Shown here in pieces: positions 22,879 to 31,520 of a stretch of 38,325 nucleotides of DNA. Source of the stretch: JBKHYG01 sp046565595 (GTDB taxonomy: Bacteria; Actinomycetota; AC-67); the NCBI GenBank assembly GCA_046565595.1, contig JBKHYG010000104.1, positions 1 to 38,325 on the forward strand. Reading direction: 5' to 3'. Under the pieces are notes generated by a model. It worked only from the letters and a program-made list of their open reading frames with translations, was not told the DNA's origin and ran no database searches. The stretch's first letter is position 1, and each line of letters opens with the position of its first letter. The position numbers and the translations under genes were made by a program.

Positions 22879-24768
22879 GTGAAGACCTTCCGCCGACTGT
22901 CCCTCGCCACCACGGTAGCCACGATCCTCGTCATCGCGATCGGCGGCTATGTGCGTTCGAGCGGTTCCGGCGACGGCTGCCCGGACTGGCCCAAGTGCTT
23001 CGGGAAGTGGTACCCGCCGCTCGATTTCCATGCGATCGTCGAGTACACGCATCGGTACGCGGGGGCCATCGCCATCGGCTTGCTCATCGCAACCGCGGTG
23101 GTCGGGATCCGGCGCCACAGGTCGGATCCCCGCCTGCTGTGGCCGACCCTGGTCGCTGCCTTCGCGATCCTCATGCAGGCGGGACTGGGCGGCATCGTCG
23201 TCGCCGTGAAGGAGAGGGCGAAGACCGACCCGAGTTTCGCGCGGTTCGAAGGGCCTCTCGTGACCTTCCACATCGCGACCGCGATGATCCTGATCGCCAT
23301 GCTGGTGCTGATCACGATCAGAGCTTGGCGACTCGAGGTTGCCCAGCCGATGCCCATCGTCGGCCGCAGGACCCAGGCCTGGCTGGCAGCCGCCGCTGGC
23401 AGCGTGTATGCGCTGATCCTGGTCGGGGCGTACATGAGAGGCGAACATGCCTCTCTAGCCTTCACCGACTGGCCCCTGATGGATGGAAGCCTCCTACCGA
23501 GACTCGATGGCCGCTTCGGCATCCACTTCGCTCACCGCGCGGCCGCTGGACTGACCGGACTCGTGGTCTTGGGCGCAACCGTGCATGTCTACAGGCGCGT
23601 GAGTTTCTCTCATGTTCGCCGCCTGACCTTCGTCGCCGCAGCTGCCTTCGCCATCCAGGTGGTGGTCGGAGGCCTCCAGGTACTCACCACACTGGCTCCG
23701 GTCCCCGTCGCCCTTCATGTCCTGCTGTCGGCGCTCATCTGGGCATCTCTCGTGGGGGCATGGTCGCTCTCCCGGCCTCTTGCCAGGGCCGGGGCGGTGC
23801 GCGCGAAGAAGCATCGACGCTCCTTCGGAGCGGCCCCTGACCCCGCCCCGATCTCGGGTGCGCAGGTCGGTCTTGCCGTCTCGCAGAGGAACTTTTCCTC
23901 GACCCTCGGTGCATATGTCGCTCTGACGAAGCCGCGGATCATCCTGCTGTTGCTGATCACGACCGTGCCTGCGATGGTGCTAGCTGCTGGCGGCATGCCG
24001 AGCCTCGGGTTGATTGGGGCCACCCTCCTGGGGGGAACCTTGGCAGCTGGATCGGCCAACACCATCAACATGATCATCGACCGAGACATCGATGCGCTGA
24101 TGTCCAGGACGCGGCGCCGTCCGCTCCCCACCCACCTGGTCACTCCCGAGCGAGCCCTCATCTTCGCCATGAGCCTCGCTGCCATCTCGTTCTGGTTCAT
24201 GACCGCTACGGTCAACCTCACCGCCGCGCTCCTTGCCCAGAGCGCGATCGCCTTCTATGTCTTCGTCTACACCTTGCTCCTGAAGCGCAGCACCCCCCAG
24301 AACATCGTCATCGGGGGAGCTGCGGGCGCGGTCCCCGCGCTGGTCGGGTGGGCAGGGGTCACCGGGACCCTCCATCTGGAAGCCTGGCTGTTGTTCATGA
24401 TCATCTTCGCCTGGACCCCGCCGCACTTCTGGGCGTTGGCGATCAGATACTCCAAGGATTACGAGGCGGCGGGCGTTCCGATGCTGCCGGTCGTGGCAGG
24501 CCGCGAGCGGACCGAACGCTCGATCCTGCGTTACACGGTCGCCACCGTCGCGCTCAGTCTGGGGCTCTGGGGGGTTGCCGACCTGGGGCCGCTCTACGGG
24601 GTGGCTGCGATCGGTCTCGGGGCCTGGTTCCTGCGAGATGCCTGGCGGATCCGTAGGGGGACCACCGTCGCTTCGGCCATGGCGGTCTTCAAGACATCGA
24701 TCATCTACCTGGGCCTGCTCTTCCCGGCGGTCGCAGCCGATGTGCTCGTCATGGGAGCGCTCCGTTGA
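22879..24768 (+). CDS. Heme A synthase-heme O synthase fusion (CtaA/COX15-CtaB)
   Basis: A 629-residue polytopic membrane protein joining two consecutive heme-maturation enzymes. Residues about 1-310 are heme A synthase (COX15/CtaA), with the extracellular CPDWPKC cysteine pair and heme-ligand histidines such as EYTHRYAG and FAHRAAAG. Residues about 335-629 are protoheme IX farnesyltransferase (CtaB), with TKPRIILLLL, the NMIIDRDIDALMSRT metal/diphosphate motif and FAWTPPHFWALAI. Heme O made by the C-half is the substrate of the N-half, so fusion could allow channelling. Start GTG at 22879 begins the first helix. The oxidase genes follow on the same strand. Confidence 0.93.
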   Translation: MKTFRRLSLATTVATILVIAIGGYVRSSGSGDGCPDWPKCFGKWYPPLDFHAIVEYTHRYAGAIAIGLLIATAVVGIRRHRSDPRLLWPTLVAAFAILMQAGLGGIVVAVKERAKTDPSFARFEGPLVTFHIATAMILIAMLVLITIRAWRLEVAQPMPIVGRRTQAWLAAAAGSVYALILVGAYMRGEHASLAFTDWPLMDGSLLPRLDGRFGIHFAHRAAAGLTGLVVLGATVHVYRRVSFSHVRRLTFVAAAAFAIQVVVGGLQVLTTLAPVPVALHVLLSALIWASLVGAWSLSRPLARAGAVRAKKHRRSFGAAPDPAPISGAQVGLAVSQRNFSSTLGAYVALTKPRIILLLLITTVPAMVLAAGGMPSLGLIGATLLGGTLAAGSANTINMIIDRDIDALMSRTRRRPLPTHLVTPERALIFAMSLAAISFWFMTATVNLTAALLAQSAIAFYVFVYTLLLKRSTPQNIVIGGAAGAVPALVGWAGVTGTLHLEAWLLFMIIFAWTPPHFWALAIRYSKDYEAAGVPMLPVVAGRERTERSILRYTVATVALSLGLWGVADLGPLYGVAAIGLGAWFLRDAWRIRRGTTVASAMAVFKTSIIYLGLLFPAVAADVLVMGALR

Positions 24769-24818
24769 GCCGCACTCATGCACAAGCGTACGAGCCTTCC
24801 GTGCGGCCGTTGCGTCAC

Positions 24819-24838
24819 GGTCTGGTAGGAATCAGACC
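24819..24838 (+). other. Small inverted repeat before ctaC
   Basis: GGTCTG, 8 nt loop, CAGACC, with an overlapping alternative pairing GTAGG/CCTAC (24825-24841). It lies in the 157 bp gap before ctaC. It could be a weak terminator or a leader structure; neither is established. Confidence 0.3.
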
Positions 24839-24925
24839 TACAAGCCGCCGATGCGGCGCTCGCGGGGGGACCATGAGCGTAGGGCCCCTCATCGTTCTAT
24901 GTCACCGAAGGGGAGCATGCGACAG

Positions 24926-25942
24926 ATGAGGCTCAAGGGTCGGCCACTCCGGCCGCTGCTAGGCGCGTTGGCGCTCCTGTTCCTTGCGGCCTGTGCCAAG
25001 GATGCGCCGCAGGACTACCTAGAACCCGCCGGACCTCTCGCAGAGAAGGTGGACTCCCTGTTCCGTCCGGTCTTCTGGATCGCAACCGCGATCTTCTTCA
25101 TCGTCGAGGGCTTGTTCATCGTCGCGATCATCAAGTTCCGTGATAGGCCAGGCAAAGCTGACCCCAAGCAGATCCACGGGAACGCCAAGGCGGAGATCGC
25201 CTGGACCATCGCTCCGGCTCTGCTGATGCTAGGCGTGGCGATCCCGACGGTCGTTACCATCTTCGACATCCAGCCCAAGCGGACCGACGATCAGCTGACC
25301 GTCAAGGTCGTCGGCAAGCAGTGGTGGTGGGAGTACGAGTATCTCGACACAGATCCGAAGATCATCACCGCCAACGAGCTGGTCATACCGACCGATCGTC
25401 AGGTATTCCTAGAACTCGAGAGCAGCGATGTCATCCACTCCTTCTGGGTCCCCAAACTGGCGGGCAAGCAAGATGTTGTCCCGGGCCGAACCAATACGAT
25501 GACCTTGATCGCGACCGAACCCGGTGAGTACTACGGCCAGTGCGCAGAGTTCTGCTCGGTGAGCCACGCCAACATGCGGCTCCGGGTCCGCGCGATGGAG
25601 CCGACCGATTTCGACGCATGGGTCGCGGACATGGCCGCCCCCGCTGTCCAGGACAGCTCCGTGTCCGAGGGTCGGGACCTGTTCGTGAACAACTGCGCGA
25701 TCTGCCACCAGATCCGAGGACCGGGCGACGAGTATGCCTCTAACACGGGCCCCAACCTCACTCACTTCGCCGAGCGGAAGACCTTCGGGGCCGCAACCTT
25801 CGACCTCGGCGAGGAGGATCTGATCCGCTGGGTCGCTAACGCTCGCGCGTTGAAGCCCGGCGTGATCATGCCGGTCTTCGAGGACATCCTCTCCGAGGCT
25901 GAGATCCGTTCCATCGTCGCTTACCTGTTGACCCTCGAGTAG
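24926..25942 (+). CDS. ctaC: Cytochrome c oxidase subunit II with fused cytochrome c
   Basis: A 338-residue lipoprotein subunit of a caa3-type oxidase. The signal peptide ends in LAAC (Cys23); two transmembrane helices (about 45-70 and 88-112) anchor it. The CuA domain has VIHSFWVP and CAEFCSVSHANM (Cys206, Cys210, His214, Met217). The C-terminus is a mono-heme cytochrome c with CAICH (Cys257, Cys260, His261) and a distal Met in the GVIMPVF region. I prefer ATG 24926, 10 nt after AAGGGGAG; ATG 24917 and 24899 are also in frame. It begins the ctaC-D-E-F-G run. Confidence 0.93.
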   Translation: MRLKGRPLRPLLGALALLFLAACAKDAPQDYLEPAGPLAEKVDSLFRPVFWIATAIFFIVEGLFIVAIIKFRDRPGKADPKQIHGNAKAEIAWTIAPALLMLGVAIPTVVTIFDIQPKRTDDQLTVKVVGKQWWWEYEYLDTDPKIITANELVIPTDRQVFLELESSDVIHSFWVPKLAGKQDVVPGRTNTMTLIATEPGEYYGQCAEFCSVSHANMRLRVRAMEPTDFDAWVADMAAPAVQDSSVSEGRDLFVNNCAICHQIRGPGDEYASNTGPNLTHFAERKTFGAATFDLGEEDLIRWVANARALKPGVIMPVFEDILSEAEIRSIVAYLLTLE

Positions 25943-25955
25943 GAGCTAAGAAGAG

Positions 25956-27824
25956 ATGACGACACTCGCTCCGACCGCGAAGAAGGAACTCTTCTCGCGC
26001 CCTAAAGCCACCACCGGCTGGGCGTCGTGGTTCACGACCGTCGACCACAAGAAGATCGGCATCCTCTACGGATGGACCTCGTTCGCGTTCTTCCTGCTGG
26101 GTGGCTTAGAGGCCATCTTCATCCGCCTGCAACTGGCCAAGCCGAACGGCACGGTCCTGTCGGCTGAGTTGTACAACCAGTTCATGACGATGCACGGGCT
26201 GACGATGATCTTCCTCGTCGTGATGCCGCTATCGGCAGCGTTCTTCAACTACTTCATCCCGCTGATGATCGGCGCCCGCGATGTGGCGTTCCCGAGGTTG
26301 AACGCATACTCGTACTGGGCATACCTGTTCGGAGCGATCTTCCTGTACTCGAGCTTCTTCCTTGGCGGCGCGCCGAACGGAGGCTGGTTCGGTTACGCGC
26401 CGCTGTCGGTTCAGGATGTGGCGGGCAGCGTCCCTATGGCGAACAACATGACCTTCTACGCGCTAGGTCTGTTGTTGCTCGGCATCGGCTCTACGGTCTC
26501 GGCAGTCAACCTGACCGTAACGGTCATCAACATGCGGGCCCCCGGCATGAGTCTCACGAAGATGCCCGTCTTCGTGTGGATGAGTTTCGTCGTCCAACTG
26601 CTGTTGGTCTTCGCGCTTCCGATCATCACCGTCGCGCTGTTCCTGATGCTGTTCGATCGGGTGCTTGGGACGAACTTCTATGCCAACGGCGGCGATCCGG
26701 TCCTCTGGCAACACCTGTTCTGGCTCTTCGGACATCCCGAGGTTTACATCTTGATCCTGCCCGCCATGGGTATCGTCAGCGAGATCCTGCCGGTCTTCGC
26801 CCGCAAGCCCCTGTTCGGGGCCAAGGTCGTCATCTACTCAGGTATCGCCATCGGGTTCATGGGCTGGGGAGTGTGGGCTCACCACATGTTCGCCTCGGGT
26901 CTAGGTCCGGTCGCCAACGCCGCGTTCGGCGTCTCGACGATGTTCATCGCAGTACCTACAGGGGTGAAGATCTTCAACTGGTTGGCGACGATCTGGGGCG
27001 GGCGTCTGAGCTTCAAGACCCCCATGCTTTTCGCGATCGGCTTCGTGACGCAGTTCGTCATCGGCGGCCTATCCGGGGTGACCCACTCGATCGTCCCTCA
27101 TGATGCACAGCAGACCGACACCTACTACATCGTGGCTCACTTCCACTATGTCTTGTTCGGCGGCGCCATCTTCGGTCTGTTCGCAGGCATGTACTACTGG
27201 TGGCCGAAGGTCTTCGGCAGGCACCTGAACGAGGCCATGGGCAAGATCCATTTCTGGATCATGTTCATCGGATTCAACCTCACCTTCGGTCCCTTCCACA
27301 TCCTCGGGCTGCAAGGGATGGCGCGACGCACCTACAGATACGGCGAGAACATGGGTTGGGATACCTGGAACCTCGTTTCGACGGTCGGAGCGCTGATCAT
27401 CGCCCTGAGCGTCCTGGTTTTCATCTACAACGCCATCTGGAGCCGCACCAAGGGCCAGGTCGCCACCGCGGACCCGTGGGATGGCCGTACCCTTGAGTGG
27501 ACCACCTCATCGCCTCCGCCGGAATACAACTTCGAGACCGTTCCCACCGTCAAGGAGTTCGACGACTTCTGGCACACCAAGTACATCGAGGACAAGGAAG
27601 GTCGCCCGCAGCCTGTGCCGGCTGGCGCACAGAGCGAGTCATCCACCGATCATGGTGGTCACGGCATCCACCTACCTTCGCCCTCATACATGCCGCTCAT
27701 CTCGGCGGCCGGCCTGCCCCTCCTCGCCTGGGGTCTCATGTTCGGTTGGTACCTGTCTGCGGTCGGGGTCGTCCTGATGGTCGCAGGCGCGTTCGGCTGG
27801 GCGATGGAACCTGACACCGAGTGA
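25956..27824 (+). CDS. ctaD: Cytochrome c oxidase subunit I
   Basis: A 622-residue heme-copper oxidase subunit carrying the O2-reducing centre. The low-spin heme ligand is His80 in TMHGLTM. CuB and cross-link residues are in GHPEVYILILP (His260, Glu262, Tyr264) and AHHMF (His309-310); heme ligands are in AHFHYV (His395, His397). The Glu in GHPEVY marks the A1 proton-pumping class. About 60 residues at the C-terminus add a loop (DHGGHG) and two more helices, as in actinobacterial CtaD. SD AGGAG is before the ATG, 13 bp after ctaC. Confidence 0.97.
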   Translation: MTTLAPTAKKELFSRPKATTGWASWFTTVDHKKIGILYGWTSFAFFLLGGLEAIFIRLQLAKPNGTVLSAELYNQFMTMHGLTMIFLVVMPLSAAFFNYFIPLMIGARDVAFPRLNAYSYWAYLFGAIFLYSSFFLGGAPNGGWFGYAPLSVQDVAGSVPMANNMTFYALGLLLLGIGSTVSAVNLTVTVINMRAPGMSLTKMPVFVWMSFVVQLLLVFALPIITVALFLMLFDRVLGTNFYANGGDPVLWQHLFWLFGHPEVYILILPAMGIVSEILPVFARKPLFGAKVVIYSGIAIGFMGWGVWAHHMFASGLGPVANAAFGVSTMFIAVPTGVKIFNWLATIWGGRLSFKTPMLFAIGFVTQFVIGGLSGVTHSIVPHDAQQTDTYYIVAHFHYVLFGGAIFGLFAGMYYWWPKVFGRHLNEAMGKIHFWIMFIGFNLTFGPFHILGLQGMARRTYRYGENMGWDTWNLVSTVGALIIALSVLVFIYNAIWSRTKGQVATADPWDGRTLEWTTSSPPPEYNFETVPTVKEFDDFWHTKYIEDKEGRPQPVPAGAQSESSTDHGGHGIHLPSPSYMPLISAAGLPLLAWGLMFGWYLSAVGVVLMVAGAFGWAMEPDTE

Positions 27825-27840
27825 TCGTCTAGGAGAGCTG

Positions 27841-28452
27841 ATGTCTGCAGTCACCCACGAAGAGGCCGGGCACCACACCAGCACCGGCATCCCCAACACC
27901 AAGTTGGCGATGTGGACCTTCCTTGGGTCCGAATGCCTGCTGTTCGGTGCCCTGATGAGCGTGTACCTGCTGTATAGGGGCAACTCGGGAGCCGGGCCGG
28001 CACCCTACGATGTGTACGACATCCCCTTCACCAGCGTGTCGAGCTTCGTGCTCCTGATGAGTTCGCTGACGATGGTCCTGTCGCACTCGGCGGCGGTAGA
28101 CGGGAACAAGACCAAGGCTCGGACCTGGCTGCTGACCACGGCTGGGCTGGGTTCGGTGTTCCTGGCGGGGCAGGTCTACGAGTTCACCGTCTTCGTGAAG
28201 GAAGGTTTCACGCTGACGACCTCACCAGCCAGTTCCGCGTTCTTCGTCCTCACCTCGTTCCACGGGGCGCATGTGACCATAGGGATCCTGATGCTCGTCT
28301 CGCTCGTATTCATGAGCCTCCGTGGGTACGCCAAGGCGGACTCGCCGCAGACCATCGAGTATGTCGGCCTGTACTGGCACTTCGTGGACATCGTCTGGAT
28401 CGTGCTCTTCACGCTGGTGTACCTGATCCCGGGTCCGGAGGTGGGCTACTGA
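27841..28452 (+). CDS. ctaE: Cytochrome c oxidase subunit III
   Basis: A 203-residue membrane protein with five predicted helices, the short form of subunit III. Conserved features are KLAMWTFLGSECLLFG, TSFHGAHVTIGI and GLYWHFVDIVWI near the C-terminus. It supports proton uptake and stability of subunit I. SD AGGAGAG lies just before the ATG, 16 bp after ctaD. The last base of its stop is the first base of the next start. Confidence 0.95.
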   Translation: MSAVTHEEAGHHTSTGIPNTKLAMWTFLGSECLLFGALMSVYLLYRGNSGAGPAPYDVYDIPFTSVSSFVLLMSSLTMVLSHSAAVDGNKTKARTWLLTTAGLGSVFLAGQVYEFTVFVKEGFTLTTSPASSAFFVLTSFHGAHVTIGILMLVSLVFMSLRGYAKADSPQTIEYVGLYWHFVDIVWIVLFTLVYLIPGPEVGY

Positions 28453-28748
28453 TGTCGTCGGGCGCGCATCCCAACGCGAAGCTCTATGTCAAGGTCGCCG
28501 CTTGGCTCGCGGCCGTCACCGGCCTAGAGGTGCTGCTTAGCTATGTGACGCTTCCGTCTCTGGTCCTGCTGGCGTCTCTGATCGTGCTGTCCTTGATCAA
28601 GTTCGTGGTGGTCGTGGGGTACTTCATGCACCTGAAGTTCGACCAGCCGCTGCTGCGTAAGCCGCTGCTCGCCGGACTCATCACAGCCTTCACGGTCTAC
28701 TCGATCGTGTTGTTCAACATGATCATGCATTCGAACACCCCGACCTGA
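28452..28748 (+). CDS. ctaF: Cytochrome c oxidase subunit IV, prokaryotic type
   Basis: A 98-residue three-helix protein (about 15-35, 38-60 and 72-92) of the prokaryotic subunit IV family, with the KFVVVVGYFMHLKFD signature. It is a small accessory subunit of caa3/bo3-class oxidases. It starts at the last base of the ctaE stop, so it is translationally coupled. Confidence 0.9.
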   Translation: MSSGAHPNAKLYVKVAAWLAAVTGLEVLLSYVTLPSLVLLASLIVLSLIKFVVVVGYFMHLKFDQPLLRKPLLAGLITAFTVYSIVLFNMIMHSNTPT

Positions 28749-28754
28749 TCCACG

Positions 28755-29606
28755 ATGGAAGCACCGTTCTCGTGGGCATGGCATCCGCATCCGGATGCCT
28801 GGCTGCTGGTAGGGATCCTGGTGATCGGGTACCGGATAGCTCTGCGCAGACGCGAAAGGACATCTACCGATCCGTTCGAGGTCGTGTCGACGCGCCGTCA
28901 GCGTGGGCTCTTCTATGGCGGTTGCTTGGCCCTGCTGATATCTGGTGAATGGCCCATCCACGATCTCGCGGAGGGCTACCTATACAGCGTTCACATGATC
29001 CAGCACCTCATGCTGACGCTGTTGGTGGCCCCGCTGCTCTTGGCAGGCTTGCCCGCTTGGCTGTTCCGCAAACTGTTGCCGGGGCCACTCATGCGGGTTG
29101 CCCGGACTCTCTCGAGGCCGTTGATCGCGCTGATCGTGGCGAACTCGGTGCTCGTGCTGACGCACTGGCCGCTGCTGGTCAACCGGAGCATCTCCGACGA
29201 GTTCCTGCACCTCGGCCTGCATGTCGTCGTAGTGGTCGCGGCCTGGATCATGTGGATGCCCGTCCTGTCCCCGGTGCTCGAGATCCCGAAGCTCGCGAAG
29301 CCGACGCAGGCCGGCTATCTGTTCCTCCAGTCGCTGGTGCCGACGGTTCCCGCTTCCTTCCTGACCTTCGGCGCGGCGCCTCTCTACAAGGCTTATGAGA
29401 TGTTCCCCCATCCCTTCGGAGTCTCGACGCTCGACGATCAGCGGACCGCTGGCTTGATCATGAAGCTGGTCGGCGGCTCGGTTCTGTGGATCGTGATCAC
29501 CGTGATCTTCTTCGCATGGTTCTCGATGGAATCCCGTCACGGGGTTGATGCGCTGGCCCACGCCGGCACGGACCGTGACCTAGACCGCATGGAGTTGCGA
29601 TCCTGA
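28755..29606 (+). CDS. ctaG: Cytochrome c oxidase assembly factor CtaG (caa3 type)
   Basis: A 283-residue polytopic membrane protein of the caa3_CtaG family, needed for assembly of caa3 oxidase and thought to help copper delivery. Conserved features are WAWHPHPDAWLL, the HDLAEGYLYSVHMIQHLML stretch with histidines, and HLGLHVVVV. About seven helices are visible. It is unrelated to the Cox11-type protein sometimes also called CtaG. Its stop shares a base with the next start. Confidence 0.93.
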   Translation: MEAPFSWAWHPHPDAWLLVGILVIGYRIALRRRERTSTDPFEVVSTRRQRGLFYGGCLALLISGEWPIHDLAEGYLYSVHMIQHLMLTLLVAPLLLAGLPAWLFRKLLPGPLMRVARTLSRPLIALIVANSVLVLTHWPLLVNRSISDEFLHLGLHVVVVVAAWIMWMPVLSPVLEIPKLAKPTQAGYLFLQSLVPTVPASFLTFGAAPLYKAYEMFPHPFGVSTLDDQRTAGLIMKLVGGSVLWIVITVIFFAWFSMESRHGVDALAHAGTDRDLDRMELRS

Positions 29607-30574
29607 TGACCGAATTCCGTTCCCGCATCCTGATCCCGCTGATGATCCCGGTGGTCGGGTTGATCGGTGTGGGGATCTTCGTGTTCGCCTTCTCCCGTGT
29701 CCTGTTGGCTGTCCCGAAGTACTGGTCGGTCTCGCTGGCGATACTGCTCGCTGCTGAGCTGCTCGCGGTGGGAGCGATCTTCGCGGCGGTGCGCCGGGTG
29801 GACAGGAACCAGCGGTTGCTGGCCGGTCTGCTGGGGGTCATCGTGTTGATCGGAGGCGGCGTGGGTCTGGCCAACGGGATCCGTCCGATAGAGCATCGCG
29901 CCGAGCCGATCACGATCGTGGGGGTCAACCTCGCCTTCGAACCAAACGATGTCGTCTTCCCCGTAGATACCGACTTCGACCTGGTGTTCGACAACCAAGA
30001 TGCCGGCATCCCTCACAATGTTGCGATCGCCTCGACGGATGGGACGACCGTCTTCTCTGGCGAGATATTCAACGGCGCAGAGAGTCGCGTCTACGCGGTT
30101 CCAGCGCTGGCTGCTGGCGACTACACCTTCCGATGCGATGTCCATCCCGACATGGTCGGAACCGCGGTCGCGAGCGACGAAGCCGGAGCCGAAGGTGGAG
30201 ACGGCGTGCATGACCCCGATGCGCCTGACGGAACCGGAGGAGCAGATGAGGGCCAGGGGCCCTCGGACTCCGAGGCGCCAGGTACTCCCGTACAGTCGAC
30301 CACCGTGGTCGCAAGCGATCTGGCATTCGATGTGAACCAGATCGCGTTCCCCGCTGATGCGACCGTCGAGGTCGTCCTCGACAATCAAGACGCGGGTGTC
30401 CCTCACAATATCGCCTTCTACAGCGACGAGTCCCGCGGCGAGACGATCGCGAAGGGCGAGATCATCACCGGACCGGCCCAGGACACCCTCATCTTCAAGA
30501 CGCCGGGTGCAGGCACCTACTTCTTCCTATGCGATGTCCATCCGGACATGCGGGGCGAACTCGTCATCACATGA
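29606..30574 (+). CDS. Membrane-anchored tandem cupredoxin
   Basis: A 322-residue protein with three N-terminal transmembrane helices (about 9-33, 43-62 and 72-90) and two extracytoplasmic cupredoxin domains. Each domain carries a full type-1 copper set: His137, Cys177, His180, Met183 in the first and His267, Cys309, His312, Met315 in the second. The domains share NQDAGxPHN and CDVHPDM and are joined by an acidic Gly/Asp linker (about 190-230), so they arose by duplication. Position in the oxidase operon suggests electron delivery or copper storage for the caa3 oxidase; this is inference. Confidence 0.88.
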   Translation: MTEFRSRILIPLMIPVVGLIGVGIFVFAFSRVLLAVPKYWSVSLAILLAAELLAVGAIFAAVRRVDRNQRLLAGLLGVIVLIGGGVGLANGIRPIEHRAEPITIVGVNLAFEPNDVVFPVDTDFDLVFDNQDAGIPHNVAIASTDGTTVFSGEIFNGAESRVYAVPALAAGDYTFRCDVHPDMVGTAVASDEAGAEGGDGVHDPDAPDGTGGADEGQGPSDSEAPGTPVQSTTVVASDLAFDVNQIAFPADATVEVVLDNQDAGVPHNIAFYSDESRGETIAKGEIITGPAQDTLIFKTPGAGTYFFLCDVHPDMRGELVIT

Positions 30575-31452
30575 AACAGGACATCTTCGGAACGCGCGTC
30601 ATCGATAGGCGCGCGTTCCTGCGTTCCAGCCTGTTGGTGACGGCCGGCGGCCTGCTCGTCGCATGCTCCAAGCAGGCCTCTCCTGAAGGCCTTTCGGTAT
30701 TCGCGGGCGGAAGCGACTATCTGTCAGAGGTCGCGCAACCCTTCACATTCGGCCTGCTCGATCCAGCGGGCCAGCCGCTAGAAGGCGACGCTGGACGCGT
30801 CCGGGTCGCTTTCGTGCCGCCGGCCGGGAAGGGGTCTCGTTTCGAGGCCGATGCATCCTGGCAGCCGTTCCGCACGGCCTCTCTGAGAGATGTGAGCGGA
30901 ACCGACCCACGCGGCTATTTCTTGACCACCATGACATCGATGCCCGCGGGCCTGATCGATGTTCATGTCGAAACTCCGCGTGGTCGAGGTATGACGACGG
31001 TCCAGGTGACCGAGGATCCGGTAGCCCCGGTGCGCGGAGACATCCCTCCCGCCCTGGTCACCCCCACCACGGACCGGCCGCGAGGGGTCGAGGATGTGTG
31101 TACCCGCAAGCCGGCGTGCGGACTGCACGAGATGACGCTCGAGTCAGCTGTCAACCGCGAAGGCCCAACGGTCGTCCTGATCGGATCTCCGCTCCTGTGC
31201 TCGAGTCGCATGTGTGGCCCGGTGCTCGAAGAGTTGTTGTCGGTGACCGAGGCGAGGACGGAGGCTAACTACCTGCATCTCGAGCCCTACGCCTCACGCT
31301 CGACGATCGACCTGACGGAGGTCATGAAGCGCTGGAACCTTCCCAGTGAACCTTGGCTCTTCGTGCTACAGGACGGAGTGGTCCGTGAACGCTTCGAAGG
31401 CCCGGTGCGGGCCGCAGCGATGGTCGCCGCGATCGACGCGGCCAGCGCCTAG
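30571..31452 (+). CDS. Tat-exported lipoprotein with thioredoxin-like domain
   Basis: A 293-residue lipoprotein. The N-terminus has a twin-arginine motif RRAFLRSS (13-20) and a lipobox LVAC (Cys32). An immunoglobulin-like N-terminal part (about 40-150) precedes a thioredoxin-like domain with CSSRMC (Cys210, Cys215; CX4C) and an upstream pair Cys177/Cys183 (CTRKPAC). The CX4C motif recalls copper chaperones of the Sco type (CX3C) but is not the same. It overlaps the cupredoxin gene (ATGA) and ends the oxidase operon. A copper-insertion or thiol-reducing role for CuA is a reasonable guess only. Confidence 0.8.
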   Translation: MKQDIFGTRVIDRRAFLRSSLLVTAGGLLVACSKQASPEGLSVFAGGSDYLSEVAQPFTFGLLDPAGQPLEGDAGRVRVAFVPPAGKGSRFEADASWQPFRTASLRDVSGTDPRGYFLTTMTSMPAGLIDVHVETPRGRGMTTVQVTEDPVAPVRGDIPPALVTPTTDRPRGVEDVCTRKPACGLHEMTLESAVNREGPTVVLIGSPLLCSSRMCGPVLEELLSVTEARTEANYLHLEPYASRSTIDLTEVMKRWNLPSEPWLFVLQDGVVRERFEGPVRAAAMVAAIDAASA

Positions 31453-31475
31453 CAGGCTCTCCGCCGCGATCGACG
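31425..31475. repeat. 14-bp direct repeat flanking a stop codon
   Basis: CGCCGCGATCGACG at 31425-31438 (coding) and 31462-31475 (after the stop at 31450-31452), 37 bp apart. It is shorter than the repeats at 12496 and 21715 but sits in the same place relative to the gene end. Confidence 0.6.
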
Positions 31476-31507
31476 GGTTGCGGGTTCGGCGCGACACTCG
31501 AGCCCCC

Positions 31508-31513
31508 TAGTAT
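31508..31513 (+). promoter_or_regulatory. -10 box of larE
   Basis: TAGTAT, 7 nt before the GTG at 31521. Confidence 0.5.
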
Positions 31514-31520
31514 CGGCTCT

